A stretch of 33,937 nucleotides of DNA from Fomitopsis serialis (Eukaryota > Basidiomycota > Agaricomycetes > Polyporales > Fomitopsidaceae): positions 1 through 33,937 of the forward strand of contig NW_025955378.1 of assembly GCF_022376445.1 (NCBI RefSeq), written 5' to 3'. The position numbers were made by a program, and so were the translations under genes. This document shows positions 21,658-31,424 of the stretch, piece by piece; positions within the stretch are counted from its first letter, which is position 1; each line of letters opens with the position of its first letter. Under the pieces are notes generated by a model that saw only the letters and a program-made list of their open reading frames with translations, searched no databases and was not told the DNA's origin.

Positions 21658-22900
21658 ACTCTGTACTACATTCAGCTTATGTGAATAAGACTGTTCCTTT
21701 GGAGGATTCACTCCCTATGGGTAAATGAACCATCAGAGGTTGTGAAACAGTGTTTTGAATGTAGATTGTCTGCAGGAGTCAACATTGTTCAGCACGGTAC
21801 CATACCTGTATGCCCCTTATCTGTTGTCCTGTATTCAGCTTCAAAGAATAAGACTATTCCTGTTGGGGATATACTCTATGCATTGAAACAACACATCCTA
21901 GATAGTCAAACAGTGTGGGAAAAGAAAACTGGCTTCAGAAATTGATTAGCTTGTTGTGCAAAGAAGCCTGTGAGTAAATCTTGTTTTGCACATCCTGGCC
22001 TAACTAGACATCTTTGGTCACTAGGGAATTGATACTATAGTCTATCAATGAAGTACTACCAGTCAATACCAAATTTCCTTATATGGCAATCCGACAGCCC
22101 GGCTGTTTTCACCGAGCTTCGGCCAAATCTTCGGCCCGAGAAAATGCCCAACTCTTCGGCCCGAGGCAGTACTCAAATCTTCGGCCCGAGAAAATTGTCA
22201 ACTTTTCGGCCCGAGACAATGCTTGCCAGGTCGGTGAAGCAAAAGCTCGGCCGGCAAAATGTCTGGCTGCTTTGGCCGAGTTTTGGCTGTACCCTTGGCC
22301 CGAGACATTGTCTTTTCGGCCGGCAAAAAGTCCGGCCGGACCATTTGTAGTGGTAGGGCCTGAGGCTGGCCGGCTCGTTTGCAATGCTATATCTGTTGAC
22401 CGGCCGGACTGTTTGCAGTGTGGACTGCCTGGCCACTTTGAATTCTGCCTGCTCCGGCCGCAACGTTGGGAACGAGGGATGACCGGCCGGCATACCCTCC
22501 GGCCGGAGCATTGCAACGTTGGGTGAAAGAGGCCGGGCGGATCGTTGAGAAGTGGGGGGGCGGCCGGGGTGTAGTCCGGCTGGAGCGTTGCAACGTCCAG
22601 TGAAAACAGGCCGGCCGCAACATTGAGGAGGGGGTGCGGGGCTGGCATGCACTCCGGCCGGAGCGTTGCAACGTACCGTGAAAACAGGCCGGGTGGATCG
22701 TTGGGGACAGTATTCAGGGATGGCAAGGCCGGCCGCAACGTTGGAGACGAGGCAGAGCCGGCCAGCATGCACTCCGGCCAGACCGCTGGCAACGTGCTGG
22801 CAACGACAACGTCTGCAACGTTGACCCGGACCCCTCCGGCCGGCGCCGGCCGCACCGTTTCAGACGGCCAGATCTCACTCCGGGTTTACCGTTCGGAACG
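21658..22900 (-). repeat. Right arm of the inverted-repeat element
   Basis: This is the inverse complement of the left arm. A 67-codon open frame (21742-21945) mirrors one at 21020-21223 on the other strand; this follows from arm identity and is not taken as a gene. Confidence 0.75.
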
Positions 22901-22949
22901 TCAAATCTTACTCAGTAGGCTCCGTCGGCCGCGTGTGCGCGTAGACGTC

Positions 22950-23600
22950 GCAGATGTGAGCGTCGTGCAGCAGACGGGCAAATCGCCTGCTGGTCTGCTT
23001 TCCTGTCTACCCGCTCTTCCGCCTGCACGCGTTCGTCAGCGTGTCTGCGATCTACCCCTTGCCAGCTGTCTACTCACCTTGCCCATACCTTGCCCATCCC
23101 TCGCTCGCTCGTTTTCTTGTCAGCTCACTCACCCTCATACTCATCTGCTTGCCCTGCTGCCCACCGACCCATTCGTGCACCCTCTCGCCCTTCCGCTCGC
23201 CCGCCCGCTCTCTCTTCCGCTCGCCCGCCCGCCCGTTCTCTCTTCCACTCTTCCGCTCGCCCAACCGCTCGGCCGGCTCATTGTCCGTTCGTCCACTCAT
23301 AGCCCGCTGCTCGGTCGTAGGCTACGTCCGAACGCAGGACATTGGCCCTGCGTGCTCGCTGTCGTCGTGCGCAGTGGAGGTCCGCACCCTGTACCCTCCA
23401 CCCGCTCGCCGCCCGCCGGTCCGCTTGCTTACCCCGATGCCTGCGATCCGGTGGGTGTGTGTTGCTGCTCGCCCGCCCGTCCTCTTGTCTGCCCGCCGCG
23501 CATCCGTCGGCACGGCGTTGGCCCTGACGTGATAGCGATCGTCGTGTGCGTCGCGCTGCACGTCGCCGCCCGCTCGCCGTTCGCACGCCTCTGGACTACT
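22950..23600 (-). repeat. Hairpin-core repeat, right array, second part (inverted)
   Basis: CGCTCGCCCGCCCGC-type filler surrounds a degenerate core near 23340 (GGACATTGGCCCTGCGTGCT). The orientation is the same as the part at 19.7 kb and opposite to the array at 11.4-13.4 kb. The long open frames here follow from composition. Confidence 0.6.
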
Positions 23601-23779
23601 TTACCCCTAGCTGATTCAGTTGACGTCAGTCAGTCTTAATCAATTAGTTGCTAAGGTCCGTAGAAGTCCATCAATAGCGATAGCTAGCATTGTGAGTAAC
23701 ACGACAGCAAACGACAACGAACACGTACAACTAACACGTACATCCAGTACACAATAGACGGATATTGCTCATGCTAATC

Positions 23780-24040
23780 CTACACAATGACAGCGACGAC
23801 GAGAGGTACGACGAGAGACGAGAGGTGCGACAAGAAGGGACGACGAGCGACGACAGGTGCCACGAAAGGCGACGACGAGAAACTACGTGGGAATAGAACT
23901 GTGACAACGAGAGGTGCGACAATGCGAGGGGTGCTGCGACGGCGTGCGACGGCGATGACGAGGGGTGCAGCGTTGATGACGAGGGATGCAGATGACGAGG
24001 GATGCGGCAGCGGCGACGAAGGGCGGTGAAGATAGGTGCG
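23780..24040 (+). repeat. Purine-rich GACGA/GAGGTGCGAC low-complexity stretch
   Basis: Degenerate repeats of GACGACGAGAGGTGCGAC run for about 250 bp. No gene is supported. They lie downstream of the minus-strand gene that ends at 24117. Confidence 0.55.
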
Positions 24041-24116
24041 ATGACGGTGGGGACGATGAGACAGCGATGAGCCGTGTGTCACGATCCGGTGCATCTTCGC
24101 ACTGCACACGCGGAGA

Positions 24117-26219
24117 TTAAGCTTCACTCACGCCGTGCTCGGCCGTGCTCGGCCCATCGCGGGGACGCTTGTTCGCCTGCACGTCCTCCTCAGAGGGCTT
24201 CCGCTTGACTCCTCCTGTATCCGCAATGTATCGTAAGCCTGCTAGGAGTTCTTCCGGCGTCTTACGCGGACGAGAACGGCGCTCTTTTTGTGTAGCTCCG
24301 GAGTTGACGTATAGGCGGTCCATTGCAGTACCTAGGGCACCCTCCTTGACCGCTGCGATGATATCGGGAATGTGGTCGTCGAAGTTCAAAGCTTCGTCCG
24401 GAGGGTGGAGAAGGTGTTCGCAATATTTAGTCAGTTGTTCGTACTGGGCGCTGCGTTGTTTGTCATCTTGGACTTGAGCGAGTGCTTTCCCCAGGATGTT
24501 CTGATGCGGCGGATTCGTCATCAAGACCTCAGCCAGCATCCGCAGCATCTGCTTATACCCCTCCTGAACGTTGCCAAGGAAGTGTTTGACCTGGGTCTGC
24601 TGGTTGTCGTCGTACGACTCGAGCACCGGCTTATTGAAGTGGTCAGTAAGCAAGGAACTGTGACAGAGCACGGTTACTTACGATAGCGAAGCCACTAGCG
24701 ATCCATTTTTCCATGGACCATCTTTCCTTAACCGCCTTCCTGAGCGTGTTGAGTGCAGATATCGGTATGTAGATCCAGAATACGCGCGCAGCGCCGAAGA
24801 ACACGGCGCTGTGTTCGGCCACCAGAGGACCCGCACCACGAATCAAACCTGCGTTACTCGCAGACAGAGCATCGTACATGGCTGCTTGAAAGGCGAGGGC
24901 ACTGGCAGTATAACTCTTTCTTGGAGGCGCCGACCATTTTGTCTTATCGGTGCCGTTAGGTATTAGCTCCTCGATGTTGAAGCACGTTAAGGCGACGAGC
25001 TCCGCGTCGTCCACGTCTTCACCAACGAGTCGTTCCGCCATTTCCAGGAGCTTAGGTATATCTTGAGCAATCGGATATTTTGGCAGCCGACGTACTGACC
25101 TTCGTTAGCGCCCCCTCCTTATTGTTTTCATCGTACATGAGTAATCATATATTTTGGCAGCCAACGTACTGACCTTCGATAGCTTCCCATCCGTATTGTA
25201 TTCATTATACAGGGATTGCGACTGTGCGGTCTCGTTCAGCGAAGTGATGAGTAGGTCACGCCCAACTGCGATAGCCTCGACCAGATCGGCAATCTTCTTC
25301 GAGCCACCTTTTCCTCGTATGGACGCGTAGTCCGCAGGGTCATTCGAGATATTGAGCGCGAGTTGTACCCACTCTGGTGAAGTGAAGAAGGTGTACCATC
25401 TCATGTTGATGTGACGCCTTTGCATCGTGCCGAGAAGATCGTGCAGGTAACTGGCTGTCATCGTAGTCAATTCCTGCTTCTCCTGATCATACTCGAACCT
25501 GCAATGGCACGGTGAGATGAGATGAGATGACGCTAAGCCGCCGCACAGCAAGAACACTCACTCAAATTTATTGAGGTCGTCGTGCGCCTCGATCCACCCC
25601 TGCAAATTCTTCCAGTCCTGCGCAGTGAAACCGGTGACCTTCTGTGTGTAGAGACTCAGTCAGCTACTGTGATATGAGTCGCATACAGATACTCACGACT
25701 TCGCCAGTGACGTGTGGGAGGTCGAGGTACCGGTCTCCGAAGGCCTTGCGAACCACCTCTGGGTACTCGTACTCGTCCTTGGTAGCAGCTGTGCATCAGC
25801 TAACATTAGCTGGCTGCATGGGCTGATTACCACTGGACGAGCACGTAACACATACCTGATTGTTCGGTGTCGATCAGATCACTCTCTACCTCTGTGAGGA
25901 CCAACGATTAGCGATCTGCGCGCATGATAACATGTGGCGTTCGGATACCTACCTTGCTCGGCTGCGTTGGCTTTTGTGACAGGGACGTGCTTCCTAGTGC
26001 TGTATTTCTCTGTATACCCAAGTGAGCGAAATCGATCTGTCAGTGCCGCCGAAGCACCTACTCACCTCCAATGATGTTAGGTTTCTGCTGGTAAGTCTGG
26101 GACCCTCGATCCCCCTTCCCCTTAGCGCTGTTGTGACTATTGAGGCGAGGCTGAGGAGAGCGGGGAGGGGGTGAGCGAGATGGATGCGTAGTAGATCGAA
26201 GTAGAGACGTGGTGGACAT
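24117..26219 (-). CDS. Eight-exon gene of unknown function, NLS-like tail
   Basis: I do not recognise the family. Exons on the minus strand: 26219-26066 (MSTTSLLRSTTHPSRS), 26009-25953, 25891-25856, 25788-25697, 25641-25562, 25498 to about 25180 (including TASYLHDLLGTMQRRHINMR), about 25047-24682 (MAERLVGEDVDDAELVAL, SAVFFGAARVFWIYIPISAL) and 24629-24117. The introns are short, with GTGAGT, GTAGGT, GTATGT or GTAAGT donors, and phases agree, so the model is well supported apart from the 25060-25230 region. The C-terminus carries KRKPSEEDVQANKRPR, which fits a bipartite nuclear localisation signal. The rest is probably mostly helical, with no visible membrane anchor or catalytic motif. The protein is roughly 500 residues. 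It could be cargo of a neighbouring element or an ordinary host gene. Confidence 0.7.
25070..25209 (-). repeat. Tandem duplication across an exon-intron junction
   Basis: Segments 25070-25137 and 25144-25209 are diverged direct repeats about 74 bp apart. Each contains the end of an exon (YNEYNTDGKLSK against YDENNKEGALTK) followed by the same GTCAGTACGTNGGCTGCC donor region. The gene therefore has two copies of one exon end with its donor site, and either could be used. Confidence 0.65.
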
Positions 26220-27057
26220 CTTGGTTCACGGTCTCCTCCTGGGGAGCTGAGACGTTGAAGAACCAAGAGCGGCCGCCAGGGAGGCTAGTCAAGTGAGACT
26301 TCGTTGTCACTTGACAAGGCCGGGGTTAGCCCCGCACGGCGCACCGCATGCATCCTCGCCACAGCATTCAGCCTTATCAGCTAAGAATACGTCCGACTCA
26401 CCTCTGCCTGTGAACTGGCCTCACTCTCCCACTGGCACCCATTCACAGGCTGCTCGTTACAGCCACTACGTCTCACGGCTAAGTACGCATCACGACTTCT
26501 GACCTTGACGTAGGCTTCCACTGACTTAATCCGTAGTATTCGCGCCCAGCGCGCTCAGCGGCAGGGTCCGAGTCCTGTTCCTGTGGCGTGGGAGGCGCAA
26601 GGGCGTTGCGGTTGCGCATCGCACGCCACAGCTCGCAGCTCGATCGGTGGCGCAGCCTTGTAGTCCGTTCAACAGAAAAAAACTACAGTACGTACCTTAG
26701 AACAGATGTCAATATATCGATTGGATATACCATGCGTGTCCGGTTACAACGCGAAGGCTAAACCTATACCAACATAAGGTCAGTAGGGATCGTGCAACAG
26801 GCTGGAACTCAGTATCAATACCAATGTTCGCACCTTGAGTCGACATGGAGGTTGAAGGAGAAAGGCGTTCCGGAAGGCGCTGAGTTGACGCGCGAGATCT
26901 CACTAATGTAACGTAATGACAGATGAAGGGTCGTTGCAATTTGTTGCACTTTTTGGATGCCAGTGCAAGTTCACCTTCCTCTGGCCCTTCACTCCCAGTG
27001 AGTTATTATTCCTTCGCTGCATCTGTATCGATCTGAAGTGAGTTTTATGGGCTAGGT
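26220..27057. other. Spacer upstream of Plavaka copy B
   Basis: No gene is supported. It should hold the divergent promoters of the minus-strand gene at 24117-26219 and of the transposase starting at 27058, plus the 5' end of the Plavaka element. I could not identify its terminal inverted repeat by eye. Confidence 0.35.
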
Positions 27058-27692
27058 ATGCCGAAACGAAAGCGCACCTTTGAGGAGCTCCTCAATGACA
27101 CCTGCGGCGCTTGTCATCAGCCTTTCAAGACGACGCAGGGCCTCTGCGCCCACCAGAGCATGAGCAAAAAATGCTCCTGGTACAAGAAAGGAAAATTGAA
27201 AGCGTTGTTCGCAGTTGAAGATGAGAGGTTAGACGACGACGTAGTGGTTGAGGATACAAGGTATGCCAGATACTTCACTGCCAGGCTTGATTTATTAAAA
27301 GAATGGTATATTCAGGACAGTCGGAACGTCAAGTCCACGGGACAACGATGGCCATCCTCGGCACCCCCCAGACTATTCACATGAAGAGGATGAAGAGGAT
27401 GATGGCAATGGCGAAGGAGAGGACGATGAACTGGACTCACTGTTCGATTTTATTGAGGTCTGTGCGCCTTCGAAGCGGCCTGTTGATCCAGGAGGAAATG
27501 CAGACGCACCCGGGCCGTCGACTGCAGGGCCTTCGACCGCATCGACTCTGAATGCAAGACGTACGGCGCTCTCTCTGGACGACGATGACGATGAGCGAGT
27601 AGTGGATGAAGATGAAGAGGCAGGCGTGGTAACTCAAGTCGATTCACAAGTACGTAGGAAATGGCTAGAGGGCAGGGAGGATGGACGATCAG

Positions 27693-27740
27693 GTGAGGTG
27701 CATTATTCTCACTGGGGATGAGCATGATTCTAACCTGGAG
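27693..27740 (+). other. Intron 1 of Plavaka copy B
   Basis: Donor GTGAGG, CTAAC branch at 27730-27734, acceptor GGAG, 48 nt. The phase agrees on both sides and yields EDGSADANAEEEG. Confidence 0.65.
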
Positions 27741-30523
27741 AAGACGGAAGTGCGGACGCCAACGCAGAAGAAGAGGGCGCGGATGACGCAGAGGAACAGA
27801 CGAAGAATCCATGGGCGCCATTCGAGTCTGAGATGGACTGGCGATTCGCCTCATGGGCTATCCAGGAAGGACTTACCTTGGGATCTATTGACAGGGCATT
27901 AGAGATTCCTGGGGTGAGTAGTTGTATTCCAAATTCTACGAGGTGTGCATACTAATACTTGCTTACACGCCTCAGTTCCAGGAGAGACTCGGCCTCTCGT
28001 ATCACAACAGTCGCTCTCTCCTGCAACGCGTGGACTCTCTTCCTGACAGGGCTGAGTGGATGGAACGATGCCTCTCGTTCAAGGACCGTCCAAACGAGAA
28101 GCATCTTCTCCAGTTCCGCGATATTATTCAAGCAATCAGGACTTTGCTAGGAAACCCGGAGCATGCCGATCACATTGTCTATCGACCTAGGCGGATTTTC
28201 TCTGATGCGTCGAGGACACATCGCCTGTACAACAAAATGTGGACGGGGTGTTGGTGGCACGCTGTCCAGGTGAGTGGTCAGCATCAGTTTGCATATACCG
28301 ATTGCTGATTCAAGAACAAGAGTCTACTACCTGAAGGAGCTGCAGTTGCGCCGGTCATTATAGCGACCGACAAAACGCAGCTCACCCAATTCTCAGGAAA
28401 CAAGGCGGCTTACCCAGTCTACATGACGCTGGGCAATATACTGCGTGCTCTGAGGCGCAAGCCATCTGAGCATGCATGTATTCTCATTGGTTATCTTTCC
28501 GTCGACAAGGTCAGCTCTGACGGTATCACTCAGCGCAAGCAACGCGCTCTAGTTCAGCAACTATTCCATGTGTCAGTACGAGCAATCCTGGAACCACTGG
28601 TCAAGGCAGGAAAAGAAGGCATTGATGTTACCTCTGGCAATGGAGAGGTCCGTCGAGTTCACCCCATTCTTGCAGCCTACATTGCAGATTACCCAGAACA
28701 ATGTCTGGTCACCTGCGCTAAGTCGGGAACTTGCCCCAAATGCCAAGTTCCAGAGGACCTTCTAGGATCCGCCCAACCTGGCACGCCCAGAACGTCCCTC
28801 TGGACTCTAGACGTCCTACGAAAAGCCGAGGAGAAAACCCAAGGGAACACAAGCTCTAATGCGTACACACGAGTGTGCCAAGACCTCAACGTATCGGGCT
28901 ATGTCGTGCGTCCATTTTGGCGCGATCTACCCTACACAGACATCCACTCTTGTATTACCCCTGACGTCCTCCATCAACTCTACCAGGGAGTTTTCAAACA
29001 CATAGTTGAATGGTGTACTGAACTCGTCGACGAGCTCGAGCTTGACAGGCGCATTCGTTGCCTTCCGCCAGCATTCGGTACTCGCCACTTCAAAAACGGA
29101 TTTTCAAGCCTCTCTCAAGTTTCCGGTACCGAGCGCAAGCACATGGCGAGGATACTCCTCGCTTGTCTTGTAGGCAAGGTACCTCAGCAGGTCATCCTGG
29201 CGTTTAGGTCCATCTTGGACTTCATATATCTCGCCCAATACACTACCCACGATGATACGACACTCCAGTACATGGAGGATGCCCTCAAGACATTCCACTG
29301 TAACAAGCACGTCCTTGTCGACCTGGGAGTGCGCGAGCACCTTAACATCCCCAAATTTCATTCTTTACTCCACTATGTTGACACCATTCGACTGTTAGGC
29401 ACTACAGACAACTACAACACGGAGGCGTTTGAACACCTCCACATAGACTACACAAAAATGGATGGAGGGCATCGAACCATTGCGACGCGCGCCCGCAGAT
29501 GGTGCGTTGGCTGGTGCGACAGGAGAAAATGGTGGTTCTTCGATCATCCATCCATTGCTGGCTCAGAAGCACAGGTCGCGAGCAAGACAAGGATGTCGAC
29601 GAGCGTGTCGCGGGCGAAGTCGACGAGCATGTCGCAGGCGAAGTCGACCAGCCTTCGTGTCGCAACGGTCGAATCAAGCTCCCCAAACACCCAACAGCAC
29701 CCCTCCAGGCCCTCCCAACCATCGTCGACAAACACTGCGCTCCCGGTTTCATTGACGCACTCGCACAACATATATACAAGCTTAAGAACAATGGTCGCGC
29801 CCTCACCTCCTCCCAGCTTCAGAATGCCGTCGATCGCATGCCGTTCAACCGTGTCGACGTGTTCCACGGCTTCAAGTTTGCTCCAGAACCTTTGACCGAC
29901 GACACCCAGGAGACGGATGCTGTGAAAGCTAAGCCTGCCACAGCTCGACAAGCCGCGCTGTGGTGATTGCGAGTCCCCGGTGTGTGGACGACGCGGAAGG
30001 GAATTCTTGGTATCGGTGAAAACGATGGGCGGGGGTCGTTGGTGCAAGTTGACGGTTCGCGGAGGAAGCGAGCGAGGTCCGTGGTACCTCGCGGAGGGAA
30101 AAGGGGAGATGGGGTGGTGCGCCGCATGCTTCGTCCGCGATGTCCTTTAGTGAAGACCGCCTTTCCTGAGCCTGGTATACTCGATAGCCTTCCCTCCGAC
30201 GATCCTAACCTGAGCTCTCCTGGATCCTGAGCCTGAGCCTAACTTCTGCGACCTTCCTTAGCCTGAACGCGAGCCTGAGACGGGACCTGAAGCCTGAGAT
30301 TGCCCGGTGCAACCTAGATACTGAGTCCTGAGAGGTAGTGGTAGGTAACTAACTCTCCTTCCCTCCGCCCCGTCCTCCTAGCCCCCTTCCGCCGCCTTTC
30401 CCACGTCCCTGCCTCGCTGGCACCCGTTCCCCTCCGTTCCTACTCCTTCCGCCCCCGTGGGTCTCCCTCCGCCATCCCTGCCATCCTCATCTGTGCCCCA
30501 GTCCACCATCGTGTGAGTCCTCA

Positions 30524-31315
30524 ATGCCCGCCGACATCCCACCGAACCCCTCGACCATCGTCTACACCACCCGTTTCTACCGCCTCGTCGACCTCATTCG
30601 TGACGAGCGTGTGGTAGAGCCCCGTCTGAACCCCGATAGCGACCTTGAGTGGCTCGCTTGGGCCCATGGCGCCCGATGGCTAATCGTACGTGCCTTCTTC
30701 CGCCTCATCCTCCTCGTCTCGCCAACCCGCCTTCGTTCCGCACAGCGGATGCTCTTCGATTCTCGGTCTCGCGCAGTTGCCCACGGCGACGCATCCCTTC
30801 CGCTCGTCCGCCAGTACTCGGACGTCCAGGATCTTATCGAGTACCTCGACCAGGTCTTCCTGACTCTCCCGTCCCAGCATAGCTACGTCGGCGAGCCCTA
30901 CCCGTTGATCGCCTGGGCTCCAAACCGCGTCACCGCTGAGCAATCCGATGCCGAGGTTGGTCGCCCGCTTCTTCCGATTCGGTACATGGAACGGCCCATG
31001 CAATTATCTTCCTTCCGCGCCTCCTCCGACAGCCTCGATGGTCTGCTCACCCGCTTCCAAGGCCTCCTCGACGAGTGCCGGACCGCCAACCGCGACGCTC
31101 GTTCCGAAGCCGTCCGTTTCGCCCGAGGCCTGGGTTCCGTTGAGGCCGGCGTCCGGGACTTGCACGCTCGCTTGTCGGAGGGAGTGTACGTGCCTGACGG
31201 CTACTCCGGAATACCGCGTCGCCTGCAGTTTGCACGCCCTCCGGACGTCGAGGCCATGGAGGAGGGAGAGGTCGAGGATGAGGTGGCGGAGGGACCTGCC
31301 GTTCATGTACAGTAG
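30524..31315 (+). CDS. Hypothetical protein, 263 aa
   Basis: I do not recognise this protein. It has one uninterrupted frame from MPADIPPNPSTIVYTT to the TAG at 31315. The start follows a long C/T-rich tract ending CACCATCGTGTGAGTCCTCA, typical of fungal core promoters. The sequence includes a hydrophobic helix-like segment (WLIVRAFFRLILLVS), an amphipathic LTRFQGLLDECRTAN region, and an acidic end (MEEGEVEDEVAEG). No catalytic motif is seen. Third positions are strongly C/G-biased, as in a genuinely translated gene. It lies wholly inside the DNA inserted in Plavaka copy B, so it is probably cargo, or the gene of an unknown element. Confidence 0.6.
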   Translation: MPADIPPNPSTIVYTTRFYRLVDLIRDERVVEPRLNPDSDLEWLAWAHGARWLIVRAFFRLILLVSPTRLRSAQRMLFDSRSRAVAHGDASLPLVRQYSDVQDLIEYLDQVFLTLPSQHSYVGEPYPLIAWAPNRVTAEQSDAEVGRPLLPIRYMERPMQLSSFRASSDSLDGLLTRFQGLLDECRTANRDARSEAVRFARGLGSVEAGVRDLHARLSEGVYVPDGYSGIPRRLQFARPPDVEAMEEGEVEDEVAEGPAVHVQ

Positions 31316-31370
31316 CCTTCCTCCTTCCGCATGTATTTGGTTGGGTGCTCGATTAGCTCTTCCGCCGTGT

Positions 31371-31424
31371 GCGTTCGCTTGTTCGACAATCGATGTTGCG
31401 TTCGCTTGTTCGACAATCAATGTT
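31371..31424 (+). repeat. Tandem 27-bp duplication
   Basis: GCGTTCGCTTGTTCGACAAT plus 7 bases occurs twice with one difference (31371-31397 and 31398-31424). A second small tandem pair, GTATTGAGGTCGT, lies at 31473-31485 and 31486-31498. Both are in the 3' flank of the 263-aa gene. Confidence 0.8.

Larger units (their letters stand above)
19954..22900. mobile_element. Long inverted-repeat (foldback-like) element, CpG palindrome-rich
   Basis: The two halves are inverse complements of each other. The inner parts (about 20826-21308 and 21658-22130) are near-identical. The outer parts match more loosely, and the right arm lacks a block of roughly 130 bp present on the left near 20590-20740. The ends mirror each other too: GAACGGTAGACCCGGAGTGA on the left and the inverse of TCACTCCGGGTTTACCGTTC on the right. 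A spacer lies at 21309-21657. The outer arms hold more than twenty CCGGCCGG palindromes and about a dozen TCGGGCCGA motifs at short intervals. No convincing transposase gene is inside, so it is probably non-autonomous. CGTCGGCC occurs at 19927-19934 and 22923-22930 and could be an 8-bp target duplication, but that string also belongs to the surrounding repeat. Confidence 0.75.

Noticed and set aside
21020..21945. Two near-identical 67-codon frames in mirror positions (21020-21223 minus, 21742-21945 plus)
   Set aside because: The match follows from the near-identical arms, so it is no evidence of selection on a protein; no promoter or domain is seen.
19927..22930. CGTCGGCC on both sides of the inverted-repeat element as a certain target duplication
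   Set aside because: The same string is common in the surrounding repeat units and the implied ends do not mirror each other well, so it is kept only as a possibility.
22623..23639. 338-codon open frame on the plus strand
   Set aside because: It starts inside the inverted-repeat element and runs into the C/G filler of the array. Composition alone explains the lack of stops.
26545..26640. Possible tRNA gene suggested by a GGTCCGAGTCC box
   Set aside because: The upstream A-box-like sequence is only a few bases away, leaving no room for an anticodon arm, and no cloverleaf can be drawn.
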